From Candidatus Sungiibacteriota bacterium (GTDB taxonomy: Bacteria > Patescibacteria > Paceibacteria > Sungbacterales > SURF-37): DNA of 64,000 bases. How positions within the stretch are numbered: the first letter of the stretch is position 1; each line of letters begins with the position of its first letter. The DNA lies in the NCBI GenBank assembly GCA_016186145.1, contig JACPMF010000007.1:69580-133579 (forward strand), in the 5' to 3' direction. A program made the translations under genes and the position numbers. Shown here piece after piece: positions 57,592 to 63,914 of the stretch. The notes under the pieces were generated by a model. It made no database searches. It worked only from the letters and a program-made list of their open reading frames with translations, and had not been told where the DNA came from.

Positions 57592-59118
57592 TTACCTGGC
57601 AAAGTCAATCACCCTTGTTTCTCGTATCACGTGCACTTTTATTTCACCCGGGTACTTTAATTCGTTTTCGACGCGGAGGGCGATTTGGCGCGCGAGGTTT
57701 CGCGCTTCAAGGTCGCTGATTTTTTCCGGTGAAACGAAAATACGAATTTCTCTTCCGGCCTGGATGGCGTATGTTTTTTCGACCCCGTCAAAGGAGTTCG
57801 CTATTGCTTCAAGGTCTTGGAGGCGTTTCAAGTAATTTTCTACCGAATCCCTTCGCGCTCCGGGGCGACCCGCCGAGATTGCGTCTGCGGTTTGAACGAT
57901 TATTGATTCCAGCGTTTCGTAGGGGTACTCCTCGTGGTGCGACTGCATCGCTTGAACTATGCGGTTGTCCACCCCGAACTTTTGCAAAATGCGCCGTCCG
58001 ATTTCAACATGGGTGCCTTGAACTTCGTGGTCAACTGCTTTTCCGATGTCGTGGACGAGGGCCCCCTTTTGCGCTATGGCTTTGTCTCCGCCGAGTTCTT
58101 CGGCCAGCATCCCTGCCATGTGGGCCATTTCGATAGAGTGAGTCAGGACATTTTGTCCGAAGCTTGTTCTGAATTTAAGGCGCCCGAGAAGATGAAGAAG
58201 GCGCTCGTCGATGTCGAAGGCCCCTATTTCGTATGCCGCGGCCTTCCCCGCTTCGCGGATTTGTTTTTCTATTTCTGCTTTCGATTTTTCAACGAATTCT
58301 TCTATTCGCGCGGGCTGTATTCTTCCGTCTGCAATGAGATTTTCGAGCGCAAGCTTGGCGATGTGGCGGCGTACCGGGTCAAAGCCGGAAATCACGATTG
58401 CTCCCGGCGTGTCGTCGACGATCACTTCCACTCCCGCTGCGCGCTCGAATGCCCGGATATTCCTTCCTTCACGGCCGATGACCTTTCCTTTGATATCGTC
58501 CGAAGTAATCGGAACAGTTGTCGTGGTGACCTCCGATGTTGTTGCGGAGGCAAGCCGCTGAATGATTGCCGCAAGGATGTTTTTTGCTTTTCGTTCAAGC
58601 TCTTCCATTCCCGCGTTTTCAAGCTTTCTTATTCTTACCATGACGTCTTCTCCCGACTCCTTCTCTACTTGCTCGGTGAGCATTTTTATCGCATCTTCAC
58701 GGGTCATTCCCGCCACCTGTTCGAGCTTTTTGGTTATCTCCTGTTTCAGCGACTCAATCTCGGTCTTTACGACCTTAACCCGTTCGATCTTTGAATCAAG
58801 TTCGCGCTGGCGCTCGTCGAGCTCAAAGAGCTTTTTGTCGAGCGTTTCCTCTCGGCCTCTTAGACGGTCCTCGGCTTTTCTTATGTCCTCTGTCCGCGAT
58901 TTTATATCCCGCTGTGATTCTTCAATAATCTTAACGGCGCGATTTTTTGACTCAAATGTTATTTCTTGCGCCTCGCGCTTCGCGTCTTCTACAAGCTTTT
59001 TGAGTTTTGCCTCAATGGAGCTTTTTCTCCTTTGTGCAATAAGCTGACGAGTGAAATACCCTATGCCGATTCCGGCTAGGGCGGCGAGTGCTACAAAAAC
59101 AAAATTCGCTGTTGTCAT
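57592..59118 (-). CDS. rny: Ribonuclease Y
   Basis: 509 residues from ATG 59118 (a TTG two codons upstream is less likely). N-terminal membrane helix (FVFVALAALAGIGIGYF), a long coiled coil (about 25-190), a KH domain (DDIKGKVIGREGRNIRAFERAAGVEVIVDDTPGAI) and the HD domain with HSIEMAHMAGMLA and KGALVHDIGKAVDHE. It is the membrane-bound endoribonuclease that starts mRNA decay in bacteria lacking RNase E. EIKVHVIRETRVIDFAR is the standard C-terminus. Confidence 0.98.
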   Translation of the reverse strand: MTTANFVFVALAALAGIGIGYFTRQLIAQRRKSSIEAKLKKLVEDAKREAQEITFESKNRAVKIIEESQRDIKSRTEDIRKAEDRLRGREETLDKKLFELDERQRELDSKIERVKVVKTEIESLKQEITKKLEQVAGMTREDAIKMLTEQVEKESGEDVMVRIRKLENAGMEELERKAKNILAAIIQRLASATTSEVTTTTVPITSDDIKGKVIGREGRNIRAFERAAGVEVIVDDTPGAIVISGFDPVRRHIAKLALENLIADGRIQPARIEEFVEKSKAEIEKQIREAGKAAAYEIGAFDIDERLLHLLGRLKFRTSFGQNVLTHSIEMAHMAGMLAEELGGDKAIAQKGALVHDIGKAVDHEVQGTHVEIGRRILQKFGVDNRIVQAMQSHHEEYPYETLESIIVQTADAISAGRPGARRDSVENYLKRLQDLEAIANSFDGVEKTYAIQAGREIRIFVSPEKISDLEARNLARQIALRVENELKYPGEIKVHVIRETRVIDFAR

Positions 59119-59154
59119 ATTCAAACAGCGGAAAAAAAGCTCCTCGGAAAAGGA

Positions 59155-59280
59155 TTAGAGATTAAAGATTGTTGCCGTCAGATTGTTATTACCGGCTATT
59201 TTCTCTGAATCGCGGCTTATTATGAATGTCCGGCGGCTTAAAACTTTGAAATGGTTTCGGTTGATAGGATTTAACGCCAT
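59155..59280 (-). CDS. Possible small reading frame upstream of rny
   Basis: 41 codons from ATG 59280 (MALNPINRNHFKVLS...). The same frame is open for 30 more codons upstream without a start. No ribosome site. The 400-base gap 59119-59527 otherwise shows only AT-rich, promoter-like sequence. It may be a remnant or chance; listed with low confidence. Confidence 0.2.
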   Translation of the reverse strand: MALNPINRNHFKVLSRRTFIISRDSEKIAGNNNLTATIFNL

Positions 59281-59527
59281 ATACAAAGAATGTACTTTCT
59301 TGCCTCTATACCTGACTATTTTGCCGATGGAGGCTGCGTTTCCGCTCCAGTTATTTTTCTGATTCTAACTTACATTACCGAATGTAGCACGAGCCGGTTT
59401 TTTTGTCCATCATATCATACACGTAACAATCATCATCCTTGACACCTTAAACTGCTTATGCAACAAATACCTAAAGAAAAGTGTATTAAAGTCTATGTTT
59501 TAATATTCTTTAAAAAAGGAGGAATCA

Positions 59528-59695
59528 TTGAAAAAGGCCTTGTGCCTGAAAGATGTTATTAGGCTCGAAGAAAAATACGGAGTTGAGATCGGTAATAAAC
59601 AATCCCTCTCTGTTGCCCACAAACTTTTACGCGAATTCAATAGATCAAGACATTTTAAGAAGAGTACAACAAAAAGATCAAAAAAGAGTGCTTAA
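59528..59695 (+). CDS. Small basic protein, 55 residues
   Basis: Starts at TTG 59528, 5 bases after a strong AAAAGGAGG. The product (KKALCLKDVIRLEEKYGVEI then a tail rich in Lys/Arg/Ser) is helical then basic, suggesting nucleic-acid binding. Its stop lies inside the terminator hairpin that follows. Not recognised. The strong ribosome site and terminator support expression. Confidence 0.6.
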   Translation: MKKALCLKDVIRLEEKYGVEIGNKQSLSVAHKLLREFNRSRHFKKSTTKRSKKSA

Positions 59696-59706
59696 GCACT
59701 CTTTTC
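59682..59706 (+). terminator. Rho-independent terminator overlapping the stop codon
   Basis: AAAAGAGTGCTTAAGCACTCTTTT, then CTTTT; the TAA stop is in the loop. Confidence 0.85.
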
Positions 59707-59730
59707 TTTTAAATCGTCGTTGTTTATTAG

Positions 59731-60069
59731 CTAACCAGTCGATAATTTGTTTCGCATTGCGGCAAGCTCTTGTCCGTGCGACCATATGTCGCGGGCGATG
59801 ATGGCAACCAGTACAGTCGTTGCAACAAAGGAGAATTGCAGTGCGGGTGTCAGGATCGTAAAGCTTCTGCCGAAGAATAGGAAAAAAGCATAGAACCCGT
59901 CAGATGCGGAAATGGCATTCGCCACGATATTTGCGGGCGAGATGTACTGGAGTGCCCAGGTAAAGAGGGCAACAAGGCCGGCGGTTTCTGTAGCAAGCGG
60001 TGCGGCTTTCCGGACAAACCAAATCGTGTAAACCCTCCGCATGATTCTTTTTTTTAGTTCTTTTTCCAT
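59731..60069 (-). CDS. Small membrane protein, about 112 residues
   Basis: From ATG 60069 (60072 is also ATG). The frame stays open upstream only through an inverted repeat. A basic N-terminus (EKELKKRIMRRVYTIWFVRKAAP) is followed by three hydrophobic segments (TAGLVALFTWALQYI, GFYAFFLFFGRSFTIL and FSFVATTVLVAIIARDIW). Function unknown. It follows the sigma-factor gene and may be regulated with it or act as its membrane partner, though it shows no anti-sigma signature. Confidence 0.6.
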   Translation of the reverse strand: MEKELKKRIMRRVYTIWFVRKAAPLATETAGLVALFTWALQYISPANIVANAISASDGFYAFFLFFGRSFTILTPALQFSFVATTVLVAIIARDIWSHGQELAAMRNKLSTG

Positions 60070-60094
60070 CATAATTTTTATTTTTATAGCTCGC

Positions 60095-60220
60095 TGGTAT
60101 GTTTTTGAGGGCCTCAGGAGACCGAGCGGGCATGGTTCGCCGCAAAGCGGCGAGAGCGAGGTCGGATGCGGAGCGAGTTCCACTCGCTGGGTGGAACGAG
60201 CGTCCCGAAAAAACATATCA
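60095..60220 (-). repeat. Stop-to-start inverted repeat between the sigma factor and membrane protein genes
   Basis: Outer stem GATATGTTTTTTCGGG / CTCAAAAACATACC, with inner hairpins GTTCCAC/GTGGAAC and TCGCCGC/GCGGCGA: once more a closing stem with two arms, starting near the sigma gene's stop codon and ending about 25 bases before the next ATG. Confidence 0.6.
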
Positions 60221-60225
60221 GCGTG

Positions 60226-60834
60226 CTATACCTCACCTCTTTGTTCTAACACCTTTTTGATACTTTTTCTTGCTCTGAAAAGTTTCATCTTCAGGGCGCC
60301 CATGGAAAGACCCCCCTCTTTTGCTATGTTTCGATACGATTTGTCTTCGAGATAGTAGGCCTGTAAAAGCGACCGGAGGTCTTCGGGGATTTCTTCGAGG
60401 GCGGAGCTGATAACGCTTTCAATCCCTCTTTCGTGCACAAAACCGGCATGGACTCGTTGTGATTCGGTTACGGTAGGGTCATATTCTTCGGGAATGAGCA
60501 TGGCGTCGTTCTTCTTTCTATTATAGTGGGTGATGGCGACATTCATGACGATCTTATACGCCCATGATTTGAATTTCGCCTTGTTTTTATCAAAGTGTTT
60601 CGCAAATCTGTAAATCTTAATAAAGGCCTCTTGAACGACATCCTCGGCCGCCTCCCGGTTTTTTACGACGCGTTGTGCTACGCGCAGAAAAGAGGCTTGG
60701 TAGCGGTCCACTAAAATTTCAAAAAGCCCCGGGCGGTGCTTTGCGGCCTCAAGGACGTCTTCATCGGTAAATTGTTCCTGTTCCCCCTCGGCGTTTTCTT
60801 CAAAGCCAAGGTATTCTGTTCGCTTTTTTGGCAT
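60226..60834 (-). CDS. ECF-type RNA polymerase sigma factor
   Basis: 202 residues. Region 2 includes LFEILVDRYQASFLRVAQRVVKNREAAEDVVQEAFIKIYRFA and FKSWAYKIVMNVAITHYNRKK; region 4 is ALEEIPEDLRSLLQAYYLEDKSYRNIAKEGGLSMGALKMKLFRARKSIKKVL. This is the group 4 (ECF) architecture. Its regulon is unknown and no typical anti-sigma gene is adjacent. Confidence 0.93.
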   Translation of the reverse strand: MPKKRTEYLGFEENAEGEQEQFTDEDVLEAAKHRPGLFEILVDRYQASFLRVAQRVVKNREAAEDVVQEAFIKIYRFAKHFDKNKAKFKSWAYKIVMNVAITHYNRKKNDAMLIPEEYDPTVTESQRVHAGFVHERGIESVISSALEEIPEDLRSLLQAYYLEDKSYRNIAKEGGLSMGALKMKLFRARKSIKKVLEQRGEV

Positions 60835-61022
60835 CTTAGAAAAACAAAAGGCATTATTGAACGAACGCCAGCCAGTTTATATAGCTAGCACCATTTTTCA
60901 ATAAAGCGCAATATTGACTTTGCAGCATTTGTATTGTGTTTCAAAACAAACCCTTGCAGGAATTTCGTTATTATGTTAGTTAACAATAATAAGGGTAGCC
61001 TTAACGGAAGAAAGGAGAAATC

Positions 61023-61154
61023 ATGAATGACAGCACTGTTTTGATTGGATTGTTTGTTCTTTTATTGATGGCCGTCCTTTTAGGTGTTTTGCAGAGGTTT
61101 AGAAAGGCCATTATTAACTATTTTGACTTGTTTTCGGAGCGCCGAAAGCAATAA
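61023..61154 (+). CDS. Single-helix small membrane peptide, 43 residues
   Basis: ATG 61023 is preceded by GAAAGGAG. The product is one membrane helix (VLIGLFVLLLMAVLLGVLQ) with a basic, amphipathic tail (RFRKAIINYFDLFSERRKQ). It is followed by a strong terminator. Size and layout fit regulatory membrane peptides or type I toxins, but no antisense RNA is evident. Confidence 0.65.
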   Translation: MNDSTVLIGLFVLLLMAVLLGVLQRFRKAIINYFDLFSERRKQ

Positions 61155-61178
61155 AATCAAAAAATTTTAGATCGGTCT

Positions 61179-61206
61179 GGTTGTCTGTGCGACAACCCTT
61201 TTTTTA
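61179..61206 (+). terminator. Rho-independent terminator
   Basis: GGTTGTC / GACAACC, then seven Ts. Confidence 0.85.
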
Positions 61207-61267
61207 AAAGGACGGTTCGATTTACGATGAATATAAATGGGCACATCTGGACTCGAACCAGCGTTCC

Positions 61268-61338
61268 CGGGCGTAGAACTGCGCCGCTTTCGGCGTGCTC
61301 GTTATGCCCGCTCGAAGCAAAGACATTTGCTTCTCGCC
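61268..61338 (-). repeat. Element II, copy b (tRNA variable loop)
   Basis: GGCGAGAAGCAAA hairpin, then GGGCAT-AACGAGCA-[CGCCGAAAGCGG]-CGCAGTTCT-ACGCCC. Shares the internal loop with copies a and c. Confidence 0.7.
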
Positions 61339-61364
61339 CTCTGCAATGCCTGCCCCGTTACAAA

Positions 61365-61550
61365 TGGGCGTAGTAGGGATCGAACCTACGACCTTTCGCA
61401 TGCTTGCCCGCCCAAATTTCTGAACAATGGACGGTGCAGGATTCGAACCTGCGGCCCCTGCAATGTGAATACAGTGCTCTACCGCTGAGCTAACCGTCCA
61501 GAAATTTAGGCGGGTGAAAAGCGAACGCTCTGCCACTGAGCCATACGCCC
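61365..61550 (-). tRNA. Middle tRNA with an intron-like insertion holding tRNA-Val
   Basis: GGGCGTA-TG-GCTC-AGTGGCA-GAGC-G-TTCGC ... GCGAA-AGGTC-GTAGG-TTCGATC-CCTAC-TACGCCC-A. The anticodon loop is split by about 114 bases that form CCCGCC/GGGCGG and AAATTTCTG/CAGAAATTT stems with tRNA-Val(CAC) at the tip. Depending on the joint, the loop is TTTGCAT (TGC, Ala) or TTTTCAC/TTTTCAT (TTC, Glu). The arm sequence GCATGCGAAAGGTC looks Ala-like, but G3-U70 is absent. Confidence 0.75.
61428..61499 (-). tRNA. tRNA-Val(CAC), innermost, intact
   Basis: 72 nt. GGACGGT-TA-GCTC-AGCGGTA-GAGC-A-CTGTA-TTCACAT-TGCAG-GGGCC-GCAGG-TTCGAAT-CCTGC-ACCGTCC-A. All stems pair. It lies at the tip of the stem that interrupts the middle tRNA. 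Confidence 0.95.
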
Positions 61551-61575
61551 ATATCCATTTGTAACGGGGTGAAAG

Positions 61576-61645
61576 TCCCGACGGCTCCGCCGTCGCGGAT
61601 CCTCGATTTTGCAGCTCCGACGTCAAGCTGGAGGCAAAATCGGGA
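61576..61645 (-). repeat. Element I without cargo, in the outermost tRNA
   Basis: TCCCGA - hairpin (CGATTTTGC...GCAAAATCG) - TCGAGGATCCGCGA - hairpin (GACGGC/GCCGTC) - TCGGGA, 70 bases. Same plan and same AGGATCC linker as 54600-54762, with both hairpins unrelated in sequence. Confidence 0.75.
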
Positions 61646-61656
61646 CAGCGCTCTAT

Positions 61657-61737
61657 CCCGGGCATGGTACTGCGCTGTCCGACTAAAGTCAGACTGCTCG
61701 TAATGCCCGCGAGAATCCTATTTAAACGGATTCTCGC
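61657..61737 (-). repeat. Element II, copy a (tRNA D-loop)
   Basis: GGGCGAGAATCC-GTTTAAATA-GGATTCTCGC hairpin, then GGGCAT-TACGAGCA-[GTCTGAC/GTCGGAC]-AGCGCAGTACC-ATGCCC. The GTTTAAATA loop also occurs in copy d, and the internal loop in copies b and c. Confidence 0.7.
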
Positions 61738-61778
61738 CCAACTGAGCTATGTGCCCTTAACAACTAGAAAGCTAACAT

Positions 61779-62426
61779 CTAAATCCCCAGTTTATTGATG
61801 ATTTTTTCGTGGGGAGAGTCCAGAACATCCCGCACAAAGCGATCATTCATGTCGAGGCGGTAGCGGAACTCCGGCGTTGTCATCACCGAGTAATTGAGTT
61901 CTTTGCCGGTATCCGCCCGGAGTTTCTTGAGAAAAGAGTTGATACGGTCTTTTTTCAGTTTGTCTCCAACAAGCATGATGTCCGCCAAGGAGGAATCGCT
62001 TTTTATAAAAACGCCGGAAAGGAGCGCAACTTTTATATCGCCGAGAGAACGAATTCTTTCCGTGAGCCCGCCTCCTACAGAAGGGGCGGCGCGGGATACG
62101 AGATTTTTAAGCTCCGGATACAAGACGAACTCTTTATTTGCAAAAAATACCCGTTCACGCACCGTTTTTAGTTTTGGCTTTACGGTTTTTTTTCCTCGTC
62201 TTGTTTTTCTGGGCAGTTCAATTGTTTGTTTAGCAATTCTTGTGCCGACAAGGCCTATTTTGAGCAGTTTTTTGATTTCTTTTTGGAAGCGTTGCTTGTT
62301 TATCTGAGCGCTTGCCACAGCTTTTTCAATGCTAAATTCGGCACCCGGGTTCATAAGAAAAAGCTTCAGGGCGCTTATTTTTGACCGAGATTCAAAAAGT
62401 TGTTCAAGCACTTTGCCAAGCTGCAT
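61779..62426 (-). CDS. Winged-helix regulator with nucleotidyltransferase-like domain
   Basis: 215 residues. An N-terminal winged helix (SKISALKLFLMNPGAEFSIEKAVASAQINKQRFQKEIKKLLKIGLV) is followed by a basic linker (RKTRRGKKTVKPKLK). The C-terminal domain (about 115-215), with IKVALLSGVFIKSDSSLADIMLVGD, resembles the minimal nucleotidyltransferase fold (a Gly-Ser/Gly-Val then D..L.D pattern) found in similar CPR regulators. Probably DNA-binding and non-catalytic. It lies just upstream (in transcription) of the nested tRNA array, 22 bases from its 5' end. Confidence 0.7.
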   Translation of the reverse strand: MQLGKVLEQLFESRSKISALKLFLMNPGAEFSIEKAVASAQINKQRFQKEIKKLLKIGLVGTRIAKQTIELPRKTRRGKKTVKPKLKTVRERVFFANKEFVLYPELKNLVSRAAPSVGGGLTERIRSLGDIKVALLSGVFIKSDSSLADIMLVGDKLKKDRINSFLKKLRADTGKELNYSVMTTPEFRYRLDMNDRFVRDVLDSPHEKIINKLGI

Positions 62427-62472
62427 TTCAATGGCATTATAACAAGTTTTATGCTGCGTAACAAGTAAGAAA

Positions 62473-62493
62473 AAGACCCGCAGTACGGGTCAG
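62473..62493 (-). terminator. Rho-independent terminator
   Basis: GACCCG / CGGGTC, then TTTTTC on the minus strand, after the gene at 62497. Confidence 0.8.
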
Positions 62494-62496
62494 AAT

Positions 62497-63051
62497 TTAG
62501 TCGCAGTAAAGGGCAAGCCGGTGCCTGCGATGGGAGATTTTTTCGGAAATTTCTTTTTCGAGTGCGCGGGATACTCCTTTTGCCAGCTCGACAATTTTTT
62601 CTTCAGTCGCGCGACTTTCCGTCGCTCCCTTAATGTAGTCTTTTGCAAGCATGCGGATTTCGGTTTCTTCAGGGCCCCGCCGCAAGATTTTTAGCGCCTC
62701 GAGAAGCCCCCATAGTATTCCCCTGCGGGCAAACTCTTTCGCCAAAAGATTTACCGTCGACCTTGATGCGCCGAGTCTTGCGAATTGCACCATAAGGGCC
62801 GGTGCCGGAAGTTCAAGTGTGCTTGTGATCCAGGTTGTCTTTTTTGAGCGTGAAATATAGTCGCGGATTACCGCATCCACGGTGATTTTATTTGCTCCCA
62901 AATCTTTTGCAAGCGAAAGCGCGGAAGAGAACCGCGCCCCGGATGTTTCCGGATTAAACTCCCCAGTTCTTGCTTTTGCCGCATTATATCCTTGCGTCAT
63001 GAGGGTCTGAATCACTACACTTACCGGAATCAGCCAATTTTTTTTCGCCAT
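62497..63051 (-). CDS. Hypothetical protein, 184 residues
   Basis: Not recognised. GGAGGA lies 7 bases before ATG 63051. Predicted helical: NWLIPVSVVIQTLMTQGYNAAKAR could be a signal-like or amphipathic helix, then ITVDAVIRDYISRSKKTTWITSTLE, APALMVQFARLGASRSTVNLLAKEFARRGI and a charged C-terminal coiled coil. It is third in a leftward cluster of small genes (63655, 63471, 63051) that share good ribosome sites. Confidence 0.65.
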   Translation of the reverse strand: MAKKNWLIPVSVVIQTLMTQGYNAAKARTGEFNPETSGARFSSALSLAKDLGANKITVDAVIRDYISRSKKTTWITSTLELPAPALMVQFARLGASRSTVNLLAKEFARRGILWGLLEALKILRRGPEETEIRMLAKDYIKGATESRATEEKIVELAKGVSRALEKEISEKISHRRHRLALYCD

Positions 63052-63129
63052 ACCCTATCCTCCTCTCTTGATTGTTTATAGTAGCAATACACGAATGTTT
63101 TAAAAGCGAATCAAAACACCTACTAAGGT

Positions 63130-63471
63130 TCAGTCCACTAAGGCTTGTTCAATCTGTTGGGGTAGTTCTGTTTTTGCTCGTTCTTCACCCTTGGCTGTTA
63201 ATGAGATCAGCCCCTCTTCGTTTACCGTGACAAACCCGTGATCCACCAAGTATCTTTTCAGAATTTGTTTTTCTTTCTCCGCTTTTTCTAATTCTACAAA
63301 ACCACACACAAAGTTAGCTTTTTCTTCAGATTCAGCAAGTTTTCTGATTATGTCCTCAAATGTAACCCCGGCTTCAGCCAATAAAAAAATAGTTCTTGTA
63401 ACTGCGTCAACCTGATGCTGAAGTACAACTTTAACCATTTCTTCAGTGGTGAGCCCTCTTGTTGTCGTCAT
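63130..63471 (-). CDS. Hypothetical protein, 113 residues
   Basis: Not recognised. GGGAGG lies 8 bases before ATG 63471. Helical N-terminus (TTEEMVKVVLQHQVDAVTRTIFLLAEAGVTFEDIIRKLAES), one cysteine, then LKRYLVDHGFVTVNEEGLISLTAKGEERAKTEL, which resembles the wing of a winged-helix domain. A small DNA-binding role is possible but unproven. It follows the 55-residue gene by 16 bases. Confidence 0.65.
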   Translation of the reverse strand: MTTTRGLTTEEMVKVVLQHQVDAVTRTIFLLAEAGVTFEDIIRKLAESEEKANFVCGFVELEKAEKEKQILKRYLVDHGFVTVNEEGLISLTAKGEERAKTELPQQIEQALVD

Positions 63472-63487
63472 GAGGCGTCCTCCCTTT

Positions 63488-63655
63488 TTAAAGATCTCTT
63501 TGTTCCTCGTGTATATACCACTTATATATGGTAATGAGCCCTATGTGCCAGAATTTTGTTCCGCCATCTAAGAAGTAGTCTTTTTCAAAAAAAGGTCTAA
63601 AATAAGGCTGCCATTTAATTTCCCAACGAAAGAGGTTTCCGTAACGGTCTCGCAT
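63488..63655 (-). CDS. Small aromatic-rich protein, 55 residues
   Basis: ATG 63655 to TAA 63488. The product (RDRYGNLFRWEIKWQPYFRPF, then DYFLDGGTKFWHIGLITIYKW) is rich in Trp, Tyr and Phe, with normal codon choice. The stop codon lies directly before the ribosome site of the next gene, which argues for a real operon member. Not recognised. GAGAGA about 5 bases before the ATG may be a weak ribosome site. Confidence 0.6.
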   Translation of the reverse strand: MRDRYGNLFRWEIKWQPYFRPFFEKDYFLDGGTKFWHIGLITIYKWYIHEEQRDL

Positions 63656-63737
63656 TTTTGTCTCTCGTTCTTTTAATTTAATTTACTGCAAACAAAAATA
63701 GCACTACAGCGCTATTTTGTCAAAAGTGAGCGGGTAA

Positions 63738-63860
63738 GGGGAATCCTCTTCCTCCGAAATTTTGCGCGTGCCTCCGGCACAGGCAAAGTTTCTCCTCCAG
63801 AGCCCGGGTTTCCAAAATCGTAAAGCAGTTTACGATTTTGGAATACCCTTCGATTCCCCC
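63738..63860. repeat. Junction repeat F, copy 2
   Basis: Closing stem GGGGAATC / GATTCCCC. Arm 1 from CTCTTCCTCCG to CTCCAGAG with TTTTGC/GCAAAG pairs and a GTGCC/GGCAC tip. Arm 2 identical to copy 1 (CCAAAATCGTAAA / TTTACGATTTTGG). Differences from copy 1 fall in arm 1 and the closing stem. The right end (63656-64000) holds no other recognisable gene. Confidence 0.8.
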
Positions 63861-63880
63861 ATTATCACAATCATCGCAAA

Positions 63881-63914
63881 TTAAAATACCCGTCGTAAGA
63901 GGGGTATTTTAATT
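63881..63914. terminator. Terminator-like hairpin
   Basis: AAAATACCC / GGGGTATTTTAATTT, next to junction repeat F copy 2. Confidence 0.7.

Larger units (their letters stand above)
61238..61756 (-). tRNA. Outermost tRNA of a triple nest, with several insertions
   Basis: Acceptor GGGCACA (61756-61750) pairs with TGTGCCC (61245-61239) across 519 bases. Visible tRNA pieces: TA-GCTC-AGTTGG, ATA-GAGC-G, CTG..., TGCAGAGG, and CTGGTTCGAGTCCAG. Interruptions: element II in the D-loop (about 61657-61737), element I in the anticodon stem (61576-61645), a CCCCGTTACAAA/TTTGTAACGGGG stem carrying another tRNA in the anticodon loop, and element II in the variable loop (about 61268-61338). One assembly gives loop TTGGCAT (GGC, Ala) with a T-T mismatch closing the stem, and there is no G3-U70 pair, so the identity is uncertain. 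Confidence 0.65.

Noticed and set aside
61238..61756. Group I or group II introns in the tRNA array
   Set aside because: No group I core elements, no group II domain V, and no homing endonuclease; the inserts are too short and differ in position.
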